From contig OZ038479.1 of assembly GCA_964036315.1 (NCBI GenBank), positions 61,175,893 to 61,239,892 of the forward strand: a stretch of DNA of 64,000 bases. Direction: 5' to 3'. Below the pieces are notes generated by a model. It was not told the DNA's origin, ran no database searches, and saw nothing but the letters and a program-made list of their open reading frames with translations. Source of the DNA: Acanthosepion esculentum (taxonomy: Eukaryota; Mollusca; Cephalopoda; Sepiida; Sepiidae). This document shows positions 1-9,370 of this stretch, piece by piece. The translations under genes and the position numbers were made by a program. The first letter of the stretch is position 1. Every line of letters starts with the position of its first letter.

Positions 1-827
1 CAAAGCAGTATTTAAAAACTAATTGTTAACAATAGATATATCTGCTGTAATTATAACACTGACTGATAGCAACTCAGAAAGGACCAAAAGAATGCAATAC
101 AAAACTTGGGTGGAAGTCCATTTTGGGTTGTGTTTTAAACTGTTCACATCCACAAAGCCATTGTCTGCTTTGCTTTATATGTTTGTAAAATATCCATTTT
201 TTTATCACAAATCACTGTCTAATGGTAAGAGATATATTTACAAGAGAACAATAGAAGCCATTTTTACAAAGTTGCTGCAGATAACAGTGAATGGTTTGAA
301 TTTACAATAGAGTTCAGACAAAAAATAGATTCAATAGAATGATCTGTTTTTGGTTCATATTTTAAGCTGAGGCTAACTTATCTACAACTTTCAAACCATC
401 AACAGTTTTTTTTCAGTTAAAGAAATGAAATATTACAGATTGTAGCATTACATGTCTTATGTTCTCTGTAGACAGTCATCTTTAAATTTGATTTCTTTCT
501 CCTTTTTTTGCAAGTATAAACTGTTTTTACAGATTTAGTAACTAAGTAAATTGATTTATACTATAATGATGTAACATTCAATTTAAATCATATGAATACA
601 TAATACTAGGCCTTTCCATAATTGAGGCATTTTAGAATAGCAAAAATATAATTTGATTGCTATAACATTTCAAGCATTACTTATGAAATGACAAATGTTT
701 TAACTTGGAAGTGCTGGTAGTCTTTAACCAGTTCATTAACAGCTGTAGTTTTGCTGATATAGAAAACAGTTTCTCAGAAAAATCATACAACATAATTTAT
801 GTGAATAGGCTATATTATTATATTATA
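1..827. other. AT-rich DNA without recognisable gene
   Basis: No frame here has a recognisable domain or a convincing splice structure. The longest open frame (23-310, plus strand) has low-complexity, hydrophobic composition and resembles no family I know. If the minus-strand exon at 2336-2480 is real, this stretch lies in its first intron or further downstream. Confidence 0.5.
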
Positions 828-1634
828 TGTCCTTCCTAGTTATTTCAAAGAAAATTAACAGAATTTTGGAAAAATATTACTTATTGTTAATTTATAGAGC
901 GAAAACCCAGTTGAACACATCGAGTTATATATTTTACCTGTCAAACTAGCTGTTACCCTAGTAACATCCCCCCCCCAAATCTTACCTCAAATTTGATTAA
1001 ATATGAAACACTAAAATTATCAAAAGACAGAAACTGGTTTTGTTTTAAAACAATCATAACCCAATGTAACCAATAAGTTAGGAATGTATTTTTATTCTAT
1101 AGGCCTTTATGAAATAAATATTAATATGATGAATATAAAACATCTTTTTTAAAAGAAATAATAAAATAAAGATTTGTTTAAATAATTGAAAAATGTAAAA
1201 TTTAATGCCATTTTCAAAATAATTTTATTTCAGTTTCTTTTCCTTTTACAACTGTTAAACTATTTTTTGTATGAAAGATCAAATAGAAAATAATTCAACA
1301 ATTCCGCATTGGTGATATAAGGTTAAAATTAATTTTGTGTGTATCTAGAACATTTTATGATATTGGTAGCTGAATGTGAAGGCAATCAACAAATGTTCTT
1401 ATCAATTTCCCCAATTTATTTTTTTTCTTTATAAATTATCAAAAAGACCAGATTTTATAACATAACATCAAAAATATACAGAATAAATGTCAATAGTTTA
1501 AAAAAGATTTTATTTTATTATTTCTTTTAAAAAATATGTTTTATATTCATCATATTAATATTTATTTCATAAAGGCCTATAGAATAAAAATACAAAATTC
1601 TGTTAATTTTCTTTGAAATAACTAGGAAGGACAT
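828..1634. repeat. Interrupted near-perfect inverted repeat
   Basis: Bases 828-868 are the exact reverse complement of 1594-1634 (41 of 41). Bases 1086-1170 are the reverse complement of 1508-1592 with about one mismatch. In the right arm the two blocks are adjacent, but in the left arm 217 bases (869-1085) separate them. The arms therefore total about 125 bp, with a central spacer of about 340 bp. No transposase or typical terminal motif is seen. It could be a foldback element, a recent inverted duplication, or a duplication with a later insertion in one arm. Confidence 0.8.
1165..1420. repeat. Dispersed repeat, copy 1 (with 9165-9370)
   Basis: A run with landmarks 'aatgtaaaatttaatgcca', then a T-rich stretch with 'ttccttttac', then 'aataattcaacaattc', then 'gcaatcaac' and 'atcaattt' recurs in the same order at 9165-9370 with substitutions and indels. 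This shows a dispersed family of unknown class. It overlaps the inner part of the inverted repeat. Confidence 0.5.
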
Positions 1635-2335
1635 ATTTGATTTTAAAGCGTCTTGAATTTTCTGTCATTATTTTTCGATTAAAATTGCGGAATAATGAGA
1701 ACTTGACCATGAGAATACTTTTAAGATATCTTTCAAACATATTGAAATATCTAAAATTATTTTCTAATATATAGTTAAAAAAAAAAAAAGAAGGCTCTTG
1801 GAAACTAAAACAAATGTAATTGGTTGAAAATTTAGAAGTGTTTTACAATTTTCAGAAACCGAAAAACTTCAGTGTTTATTTTTTTATTTTAATAATTTTG
1901 TTTTCTGTTCTTTAACAACTTTTATTCTCTCTGTTGCGATAAGCAATGAAACAATTTGTAAATACTTCGATTAAATCAGAACCTTGACGTTTTTTTCGAT
2001 AATGTGGTTTTTTGTTTTTTTTTTTACATAAAAAATAAGTTTTGATTTCCTTGAGCTGTTAGTTAAGAAAACCTTTTCTGTTCAAATAATCATTTTATAA
2101 AAAATTATTTCGACTTATTCAGATGACACTAAGCATGTTTAATCAAATGCTTAGTAGATAGAAATGACAAGCAGTAAACTCAGAATTTCGGTTTGCTTGA
2201 TTTACTACAGAAAAAAAGTTAAGTCATCCATATGCTTTTACTTTTTTCAGTAAATATTAATAAACAAACAATAAATATGGTCAGGAAGCAATAGTTCAAA
2301 CTACCGAAATTCTATAGTTGAGCGACACTACTTAC

Positions 2336-2480
2336 CATGTGCAACTGTTGAGGGTTGTCTTCTGCTCTGCCATCTTTGAATAAGGGTGATTATTAGGATT
2401 GCTAACACCAACAATGTGGCTAAAACAAAATAAACTGTTTCTCTCGACCAACTTGAATCAACTTTTTCATGAGAAGACAT
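2336..2480 (-). CDS. Possible first coding exon of a small single-pass membrane protein
   Basis: On the minus strand an ATG with an A at -3 (aaaATG) opens 48 codons beginning MSSHEKVDSSWSRE. One strongly hydrophobic segment follows at about residues 15-35 (VYFVLATLLVLAILIITLI), then a basic stretch (QRWQSRRQ). Translation reaches codon 48 plus one base, and a strong splice donor follows directly (CATG|GTAAGTAGTG, intron phase 1). The charge pattern predicts a signal anchor with the basic C-terminal side in the cytosol. The open frame extends upstream to 2609, but the Kozak-like ATG at 2480 is the better start. No second exon could be identified at lower coordinates, so the gene is unidentified. 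A loose likeness to the N-terminus of NICE-3/C1orf43-type proteins is only a guess. No transposon resemblance was noticed, which makes this the best host-gene candidate in the window. Confidence 0.42.
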
Positions 2481-2639
2481 TTTGACAAACTGAACCGGTG
2501 TTGCAGGGAAGTGAAAAAGGTGGAATACCCACTGAAAAGAACGAAAAATGAAATACGAAATAAAAGTCACACTGCTGGGCTGGCGGTTTACAATTATTAG
2601 ATATCGCATAAATATTTGATTTAGTTTTATATCATTTTA

Positions 2640-3186
2640 TTAGAGTACTAATTTTGAATAGCAACTATTAATAAGATAAAAATCATAGTTTAAGTTAAAA
2701 ATTTAAGTATCTATTCAGATTAGAAATAGTTGCTTAAATTAAATAAATTCAATTAGTGGTGGTGACACACGTAAGTCAAATTATAGGTTTGAATCAGTAT
2801 TTTTTTTCTTCTTTTAAATGTATTTTTAACCAAGCACTTACAATTGCTAGCAATACATGTTTTACACTGAGAGCTTTAATCGGGTTGATGTGTGCTTCAA
2901 AGGTGCTTCTTAACAGGAGAAGAATATACCCTGTTTAAAAATTAAAGCAGTGGGATTTTTTAAACATCATTGATAGATTTACTAACTTAGCAGAATCAAA
3001 GTTAAAAATAAAAAAAAAAACTGGAAGCCGTCTAAGAATGATTAATTTAAGTTTAGAAACTAAGTTCTCACTGCAAATACCACCAGGAATGAATTAATTA
3101 CAGATGTAAAAAAAACTTTATTCTTTACTTATTTGTACGTAGTTTATTTAATTGTAGCTTATTTTATTTCTTAATTATCAAAATAT
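2640..3186. other. AT-rich spacer
   Basis: No gene or family-level repeat was recognised. If the exon at 2336-2480 is genuine, its promoter and 5' UTR would lie here. No TATA box or CpG-rich stretch stands out. Confidence 0.4.
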
Positions 3187-3279
3187 TACGAAGGAGTATT
3201 GAAAAGTTCTCGGTCCGACCCTTTTTCCATTTTTAATCGTTACTTGGTCGGGTTGAAAAACTTTCAATACCTTCTCGTA
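3187..3279. mobile_element. Short Tc1/mariner-type MITE
   Basis: An 89-bp palindromic element (3189-3277) lies between TA dinucleotides at 3187-3188 and 3278-3279. Its ends (CGAAGGAGTATTGAAAAG and the complement of CTTTCAATACCTTCTCG) form ~32-bp imperfect inverted repeats meeting at GGTCCGACC / GGTCGGG. It has no coding capacity. A related end (GCTGAAAAGTTCTCGGTCC) occurs at 31411-31444, so a mariner family with this terminus exists in the genome. TA duplication and size fit a non-autonomous mariner derivative. Confidence 0.75.
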
Positions 3280-3464
3280 CATTCATTCATTCATTAACTT
3301 TAATAATTCTTTCTATCCAACTGTTATGTTGCTGTTCTTCTTTATGTTCCCGTGTCTCCTCCACAATTTCCTGTCCTTTTTAAATTTAGCTCTTAATAAA
3401 TTTTATCTTTTCGTTATTTCTCCTAAATCATCTTCTAACATTCAAGCACGCTACGTAGGTTATA

Positions 3465-3705
3465 CTTTTATCGCAGCCGCTTTCGGCTGCTCACTAAAGG
3501 CTGAGATTCGATCACTGATACAGGTCGGTCGCGGGGATTCGTCTGCGGGGTTTTCCTGCGCTGGTAGTATCGCGGCTACGTCTAACTAGCTATGACCAGC
3601 TATGACCAGCTTGGACAACCTATGACCAGCTAAGACCAGCTCTGACCAGCGTGGACAAGCTAAGACCAGCTAAAGACCAGCGACTCGAGTGGAAACACTC
3701 GGGTC
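3465..3705 (+). ncRNA. U2-like array unit A (5' truncated)
   Basis: This first unit lacks the U2 head and begins in the middle hairpin block (TTTCGGCTGCTCACTAAAGG region). The position of the UUCG hairpin is diverged. Its terminal hairpin (3682-3705) is the best of the array: a 10-bp stem with one T-G wobble, core CGAGTG-GAAA-CACTCG. Transcription is not shown; 'ncRNA' is a structural call only. Confidence 0.35.
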
Positions 3706-3781
3706 AAACCCCCCTCCCTTCCCACATTAAACACTGACCTTGTGTCACAACCTGGCCCTGTGGGAGCTCAAGTAAATCCAC

Positions 3782-3840
3782 GGTACTGACCGGTCGTGGT
3801 CGGTACTGACCGGTCGTGGTCGGTACTGACCGGTCGCTTC
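3782..3840 (+). repeat. 20-bp tandem repeat inside the array
   Basis: GGTACTGACCGGTCGTGGTC occurs at 3782, 3802 and, as a partial unit, at 3822. It sits where the spacer of unit A meets the head of unit B. A single copy of the same motif lies at 5032-5046, before unit F. Confidence 0.85.
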
Positions 3841-4044
3841 AAAGTGTAGTATCTGTTCTCAGATTACTCGCTGAATGATCGCCTTTAGGCTGGGAGTGAT
3901 CACCGATACAGGCCGGTCGCAGGGATTCGTCCCTGCGCTGGTAGTATCATAGCTAGACTAGCTAAAGCCAAAGCTAAAGACCAGCTTGGACAAGCTATGA
4001 CCAGCTAAAGCCAAAGCACTGCGGCCCGGGTGAAAACTCGGGTC
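3834..4044 (+). ncRNA. U2-like array unit B (stem-loop I region deleted)
   Basis: The head reads 'gcttcaaagtgtagtatctg': the ~19-bp stretch corresponding to U2 stem-loop I is missing between two TC steps, while the branch-site-recognition-like GTAGTA is kept. A TGATCGC / GTGATCA stem follows, then a perfect 7-bp UUCG hairpin (3919-3936) and the GAAA-loop hairpin near 4022-4044. Confidence 0.4.
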
Positions 4045-4115
4045 CATTCCCCCTCCCGTCCCACGTTAAACCCCGACCTTGTGTCACAACCTGACCGTGT
4101 GGGAGGTCAAGTAAA

Positions 4116-4342
4116 TCCCCGGCCTTTTGGCTAAGATCAAAGTGTAGTATCTGTTCTCAGATTACTCGCTGAATGATCGCCTTTAGGCTGGGAGCGATCA
4201 CCGATACAGGCCGGTCGCAGGGATTCGTCCCTGCGCTGGTAGTATCATAGCTAGCTAGCTAAAGCCAAAGCTAAAGACCAGCTTGGACAAGCTATGACCA
4301 GCTAAAGCCAAAGCACTGCGGCCCGGGTGAAAACTCGGGTCC
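4116..4342 (+). ncRNA. U2-like array unit C
   Basis: The head CCCCGGCCTTTTGGCTAAG followed by ATCAAAGTGTAGTATCTG matches U2 snRNA through the region that pairs with the intron branch site. The CGCTTCT start of U2 is replaced. Next come a TGATCGC/GCGATCA stem, the hairpin GCAGGGA-TTCG-TCCCTGC at 4217-4234, the subrepeat tract and the GAAA hairpin (about 4320-4342). It is nearly identical to unit D. Confidence 0.45.
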
Positions 4343-4412
4343 ATTCCCCCTCCCGTCCCACGTTAAACCCCGACCTTGTGTCACAACCTGACCGTGTGGG
4401 AGGTCAAGTAAA

Positions 4413-4640
4413 TCCCCGGCCTTTTGGCTAAGATCAAAGTGTAGTATCTGTTCTCAGATTACTCGCTGAATGATCGCCTTTAGGCTGGGAGCGATCACCG
4501 ATACAGGCCGGTCGCAGGGATTCGTCCCTGCGCTGGTAGTATCATAGCTAGACTAGCTAAAGCCAAAGCTAAAGACCAGCTTGGACAAGCTATGACCAGC
4601 TAAAGCCAAAGCACTGCGGCCCGGGTGAAAACTTGGGTCC
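4413..4640 (+). ncRNA. U2-like array unit D
   Basis: The unit is almost identical to unit C at a spacing of 297 bp, which points to recent unequal exchange or conversion. UUCG hairpin at 4514-4531. The GAAA hairpin near 4619-4640 carries one C-to-T change (acttggg instead of actcggg). Confidence 0.45.
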
Positions 4641-4714
4641 ATTCCCCCTCCCTTCCCACGTTAAACCCCGACCTTGTGTCACAACCTGACCCTGTGGGAG
4701 GTCAAGTAGATCCT

Positions 4715-4953
4715 GCTTCTCGGGCTTTCGGCTAAGATCACGGTGTAGTATCTGTTCTCAGATTACTCGCTGGACGATCGCCTTTTGGCTGAGATTCGAT
4801 CACTGATACAGGCCGGTCGCGGGGCTTCGTCTGGGGGATTTCCCTGCGCTGGTAGTATCGCGGCTATGTCTAACTAGCTATGACCAGCTTTGAACAGCTT
4901 GGACAAGCTAAGACCAGCTAAAGACCAGCGACTCGAGTGGAAACACTCGGGTC
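4715..4953 (+). ncRNA. U2-like array unit E
   Basis: The head GCTTCTCGGGCTTTCGGCTA keeps the true U2-like CTTCTCGG start. The loop is changed from TTTT to TTTC and its stem partly altered. The second stem has changed to GATCG/CGATC, matching unit F. The UUCG hairpin is diverged (GGGGCTTCGTCTGGGG). A long GAAA-capped hairpin lies at 4930-4953. Units E and F form a second subfamily distinct from C and D. Confidence 0.4.
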
Positions 4954-5042
4954 AAATCCCCTCTCCCTTCCCACATTAAACTCCAACCTTGTGTCACAAC
5001 CTGCCCCTGTGGGAGCTCAAGTAAATCCACGGTACTGACCGG

Positions 5043-5336
5043 TCGCTTCTCGGCCTTTTGGCTAGATCACGGTGTAGTATCTGTTCTCAGATTACTCGCT
5101 GGACGATCGCCTTTTGGCTGAGATTCGATCACTGATACAGGCCGGTTGCAGGGATTCGTCCCTGTGCTGGTAGTATCGCGGGTACGTCTAGCTATGACCT
5201 GCTCTGACCAGCTTGGACAAGCTATGACCAGCTATGAATAGCTATGACTAGCTTGGACAAGCTAAGACCAGCTATGACCAGCTCTGACTAGCTTGGACAA
5301 GCTAAGACCAGCGACTCGGGTGGAAACACTCGGGTC
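5043..5336 (+). ncRNA. U2-like array unit F (closest to U2 at its 5' end)
   Basis: The head TCGCTTCTCGGCCTTTTGGC is identical to the U2 snRNA 5' end from its third base on. It is followed by GTGTAGTATCTGTTCT. Beyond about base 47 the similarity to U2 stops: the Sm site and 3' stem-loops of true U2 are absent. The UUCG hairpin remains pairable, with a G-T wobble at the base (GCAGGGA/TCCCTGT). The terminal hairpin lies at 5313-5336. It is the longest unit because its 10-bp subrepeat tract is expanded. Confidence 0.45.
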
Positions 5337-5530
5337 AAACCCCCCCTCCCTTCCCACATTAAACCCCGACCTTGTGACACAACCTGGCCCTGTGGGAGGT
5401 CAAGTAAATCCATGGTACTGACCGGTCGGCTCTGACACGGTCGATGCACAGGCACCTGGCCTCGAGGCCCGGGCTGTGTATTAAGTTACGCTCCCATTTT
5501 TTTTCGTCTGCCAACTGGACGTGAGTTGGA

Positions 5531-5541
5531 ACACACACACA

Positions 5542-5590
<49 letters not shown>
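5531..5590. repeat. (AC)n microsatellite
   Basis: About 30 AC units with one interruption (ACAAAC), directly after the U2-like array and before an LTR. Confidence 0.95.
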
Positions 5591-5593
<3 letters not shown>

Positions 5594-5658
5594 CTACACT
5601 TCTGACTCTCGGCATGCCACTCCTACTGGCCGCCTACACGTCTTCCGCAACCTTTCCC

Positions 5659-6058
5659 TGTAGACACTATTGTTAGTAATTATTACGGAAGGTTTCGATT
5701 GGACTTGACCCGGCAGACCTGCAACGCCAGCAGCGACCGACAGTGATTACCAGTCTACTAACAGTGCTACCCAAACCTGACGACCGGAGCAGCCATGCAA
5801 TCATCAACCTCCAACCGTCGACACGACCGGAGCAGCCATGCAATCAACAACCTCCAACCGTCGACACGACCGGAGCAGCGTCCGCATCAGCAACGACCAA
5901 CCGCCGGCATTGCCAATATACATCCTATTCTCCTTCATGTAATAAAACTCCTGTATAATCCATACACATCTTCGTTCTGTTGTCCATATTGTTTCACCTG
6001 GTCAGATCACAAAGTAAAAATGTGGCGGGCTCCCTGTGACATCGTTCATTCTACAACA
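5659..6058 (+). mobile_element. LTR with adjoining proline-type primer-binding site
   Basis: A TG...CA-bounded segment (TGTAGACAC...CTACAACA) has a polyadenylation-like AATAAAACT near 5941. It is followed at once by TGGGGGCACTCGGG, which resembles the TGGGGG-type binding site complementary to tRNA-Pro. This layout is that of a 5' LTR. The internal region is lost: within about 90 bp the minus-strand gypsy relic begins. No partner LTR was found, so the left boundary is inferred. Confidence 0.45.
5781..5880 (+). repeat. 43-bp tandem repeat inside the LTR
   Basis: Units starting CGACCGGAGCAGC occur at 5781, 5824 and (partial) 5867, with one or two differences between the two full units. Confidence 0.9.
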
Positions 6059-6342
6059 TGGGGGCACTCGGGCCATCGCCTCCCTCCGGGGTGCCCGCAA
6101 CACTTTGTTTCCCTCTCTCCCTCTTGTCTTTATGTCTTGTGAGTATCAGATTTTCCAAGCTACTTCTTCATTATGTACCCGATAATGCCTCTTCTTGATG
6201 TAGCATATTACGTCTTTCTCTAGTTATTTTATGCCTTGATTCTTTGTAGGCTTTTTCTGCCATTCACAATTGCTCCATGTGTTTCTTTTTATTCTGTCTG
6301 AAATTCTACTTAACACTGGATCTTGTATGGTTTCCATTCTGA

Positions 6343-7450
6343 GATGATTTAGTGGTAACATGTCCAATTCAACCCAGTGCAGTATTTTATCTTCTGAATT
6401 TTCAGATGTTTAGAATTTTTTTATTGTCAAAATTTAGTCTAGTTAGCGCATCCACGCGTGGAATCATGTTCCCCTTTACGTATATAATGTCGAAATCAAA
6501 GTTCATGAGTTTTATAGCCCATCTTAAAATTCCAGAAGATGTGACTTTTGGCAATTCCTTTCTGGGGTCAAAATAAAGATTTGCGATCTGACTTTAACAA
6601 AAATTTTCGTCCTAGCACAAAAGTCCGAATTCTTTCTTAACTCCATACTATTGCTAATTCTTCTTAATATTTGAGTCGTTATGACCTTCTTGAGATAAAA
6701 TTGCGGCTACAGCATGTTCACTTGTATCTGTAGACAATGCCATTTTTTTTATCAATGATTTTTGCAATCGGTTTTCTTAGTGCCTTTTTAAAGCTTTCAA
6801 AAGCTATATTTTGCCTTTAAGTCCATTTAAATTCTGTATTCTTTTCCCATAATTCTGCAAGTGTTTATATTAGGTTGCTGTATCTAGGTAGATATTTGCA
6901 CCAAAAATTGGTCAATCCAAAAATGGATTCTAATTATTTTTTATTTTTTGGTATAGAAACTTCTGATATTTTATTTATTAGTTTATTGTCTGGTGAAATT
7001 CTTTTTTTCGATATTTGGTATCCCAAATACGATATTTTGTTGCAATTTTATTCACATTTATTGCTATTTATCGTCATACCAGCATTTTTAAAATTTGTTT
7101 AAAACTTGTTCAGTTTTTTAAAATTCCTCTTTACTGTAAGCACCTATGCCGATATTGTCTTGCTTGATATATGATTATATTTTTGCCTCCCTCCGATAGA
7201 ACTTTTTTAATTACCTTTTGAAAAATATGGCTTGGAGTTTCAACTCCAAATGGAAGACGAGTCCATCTTAGTAAGTTCATTGGGGTATTAATTGTAGTGA
7301 CTTCTTTAAATTTTCTGGCAATTAGTTTTTGGTTATATACCGATTTCAGGTCAATCTTGGCAAAGTATTTAATTCCTGCTGACTCATGACTTGTCATTTC
7401 TATGTTAGGTAAGGGGAATTAATCAGAGCATATCTGATGATTCATACCAC
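6343..7450 (-). pseudogene. Gypsy reverse transcriptase / RNase H pseudogene
   Basis: Residues YFAKIDLKSVYNQ and TRLPFGVETPSHIFQ (7397-7131) are the conserved fingers/palm blocks of Ty3/gypsy reverse transcriptase. At the catalytic YxDD site a small insertion shifts the frame and the second aspartate reads as asparagine (QDN), so the enzyme is inactive twice over. Further left, frames read a connection region (SYLGYQISKKGISPD-like), an RNase H region and the linker 'DPVLSRISDRIKRN' that precedes integrase. Confidence 0.8.
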
Positions 7451-8043
7451 ATATCCTCAAATCACCATTGGGATTTCATATCACAACAACTGGTGAAGCC
7501 CAACTGATACCACCTTGGGTAACTTTTTCCAATATGCTATCATTTTCTTTAGTTTTGCAACTATCATGGGTAGAATGTGAATAGGTTTTTTGTTATTCAA
7601 AATAGATCAGGTGATTATTTGCTTTTAGACAAATACTCGCTTTATATATCCTTTTAATAAACTTTTAATGTCAGAAGAACCTGTCCTTCTGACTTTATAC
7701 AGTTTGTTAATTTTGCCGTATTCACTTTTAAAACGTCTATTCCCAGGTTTAACCATTTTTTTTTTTTTTCAGAAATTCCTTGGGATCAAGATAACATCAC
7801 TCCCCATGTCAACCTGGATGGAAAAAGTTATGCCATTCAGTTTTACTCTCTACATTTTGCAGGCGTTTTTATTGAATATACTTCTGTATTTTCATTTTGA
7901 AGGTTTATACTTTCTCCCCTCCCTATTCTCTTTTTGTATCCGCATACCGATTGGAAATGGTCTTTTCTTTTCTAGTTTAAACATAATTTTCCTAGAGCTG
8001 GACATTTGCTTTTGTTTCTTTTGTGTTCTTTGTTGCAATATTT

Positions 8044-8660
8044 TCACTTAATTAGGATTTTATTTGTGTTGTATGTTTCTACATTATTTTTAGAATTATT
8101 GAATTCATTAATTAATTCTAATTGCTGCAAGAATTCTACACTTGCTTCTAAATTAATATCATTTGCTTGTAGCCATTCTAGGATCTTATGTTTGTATGTA
8201 ATGTCATACATGCCTTCAATTAATTTTAGAAGGACCAATTTGTCTTCTATAGAAATATCTCTTGAACACATTTTTTTTTCAAATTCACAATATCTTGATG
8301 CTTCTTTCAATCTGTGTAAATATTGCATTACAGTTTAATTTGGGTTCTGTCTATTTTCAAAAAATTTTGTTCTCTCTGCAATAACTACCTTTTTTTTTTT
8401 TGTTGCATGTTTCTTTTTATAATGGTTGAAATTTCCTCATATGTTAAGTCTTCCAGTAATTTGGGGTACACCATAATGGATATTTTCTATGGATTCACAT
8501 CCTGCAGAAGCCAAAAATAAATCAGTAATTTCATTCTCTCTTCCAGAGGCTTTCTTGTCTTTAAGTTTCTTATCCTAGCCAATGCTTTGAAATATATAAT
8601 CCAATTTTCTATGTGTTCTAGTTTATCCAATGTGGTTAGGGACCCTATTGTTGATGCCAT
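8044..8660 (-). pseudogene. Gypsy gag pseudogene
   Basis: The gag start is ATG at 8660 (MASTIGSLTTLDKLEHIENW). An interrupted reading leads to the segment 8328-8044, containing 'HRLKEASRYCEFEKK' and 'LVLLKLIEGMYD', which match the capsid-like region of invertebrate gypsy gag proteins. A poly-A slip near 8392-8401 and other changes break the frame. The zinc knuckle was not located. Confidence 0.7.
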
Positions 8661-8664
8661 ATTT

Positions 8665-9160
8665 TGTTATGAAACAGAGTAATTTCTGGAATAGACGTTG
8701 CCAGGTCAACAAATGGTAGCTTGACTGGCATTCGCTGTGGCATTCTGCTTTTATAGCATTATCTCATTTACACGGAATACTACAAAAGGCTTTCAGTTCA
8801 AACATTTGTCAGTTCCTATATTTAACAATAAACTTGTCAATGCTTACTTATTTTTTGAAAAGTAATTAAATTTTTTGGCAATGTCTTCAAAATGTGAACA
8901 TGATGGTTTATGATTACTTTGAGGAAACTAACATCTTGAGATATCATGCAGTGAGTCCAATGCTTACTGGATGCCTCATTGGTGACTTTATGCCAGAAAG
9001 TCAAGCTTAGCAAATTAAATACTGTGGAGTATAAGCTCACAACCTCACAACATATATTCATGAGATAGCTTGTTACAGAGTGTGAAGTCCCTCCAAAGAA
9101 GAAAAAACAATCAAATGCTTGTCTTGGTTTTGTATTTAGCATTACTTTTAACAAAAAGGT
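8665..9160. other. Flank of gypsy relic, no assigned feature
   Basis: This should contain the 5' LTR of the minus-strand gypsy element if it was ever complete. No TG...CA pair, TATA box or matching second copy was identified. Open frames on both strands have no family resemblance. Confidence 0.3.
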
Positions 9161-9164
9161 TTTT

Positions 9165-9370
9165 TTTTTTTTTTTATAAAGACGTGTTTGAAGAATTGAG
9201 AAATGTAAAGTTTAATGTCATTTTGGAATGTGAACATTTTTAAAAGAATTTTATTTTTTCCTTTTCGTAACTCTTAGATTACCATTTTTTGTTCAGAATT
9301 TAAAAAAAGAACTAATTCAATAATTCTTTAATGGCAATCAATTAACAGTATCAATAAATTTTTCCTTTTT
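9165..9370. repeat. Dispersed repeat, copy 2 (with 1165-1420)
   Basis: Shares ordered landmarks with 1165-1420 ('aatgtaaagtttaatgtca', 'ttccttttcg', 'aattcaataattc', 'gcaatcaa'). Same orientation, diverged. Confidence 0.5.

Larger units (their letters stand above)
3465..5430 (+). repeat. Tandem array of U2-snRNA-headed ~300-bp units
   Basis: About six head-to-tail units. Equivalent positions are spaced ~297-330 bp apart (for example the GGCCTTTTGG motif at 4121 and 4418, and again at 5052). Each full unit has, in order: a U2-like head (CTTCTCGGCCTTTTGGCTA, then GTGTAGTATCTGTTCT), a hairpin block, an 18-nt UUCG hairpin, 'GCTGGTAGTATC', a variable run of ~10-bp subrepeats (AGCTATGACC-like), a GAAA-capped hairpin, a pyrimidine-rich tract, and a spacer ending 'GGGAGGTCAAGTAAATCC'. 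The array is far more GC-rich than its surroundings. It may be a satellite made from a U2-derived sequence or a cluster of structured RNA genes; the sequence alone cannot decide. Confidence 0.85.
6150..8660 (-). mobile_element. Ty3/gypsy retrotransposon relic
   Basis: Reading from 8660 leftwards, gag, reverse transcriptase, RNase H and the start of integrase appear in the canonical order, with many stops and frameshifts. The left end breaks at about 6150, in the integrase zinc-binding region next to the LTR at 5659-6058. A TGG-starting candidate primer site (TGGCAACGTCTATTCC) lies near 8690-8705 on the minus strand, just upstream of the gag ATG. LTRs of this copy were not found. Confidence 0.8.

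Noticed and set aside
3326..3589. 87-codon frame entering the U2-like array
   Set aside because: It crosses from AT-rich DNA into unit A, with no family resemblance and no codon-use signal.
5043..5336. A functional canonical U2 snRNA gene
   Set aside because: Only the first ~47 nt match; the Sm-binding site and 3' stem-loops of U2 are missing.
5743..6142. 71- and 115-codon overlapping plus-strand frames
   Set aside because: They lie in the LTR and include the 43-bp repeat; no protein family resemblance.
8837..9154. 105-codon minus-strand frame and a plus-strand reading 'VYDYFEETNILRYHAVSP'
   Set aside because: Neither shows a domain, start context or splice signal; both lie where an LTR of the gypsy relic might be expected.
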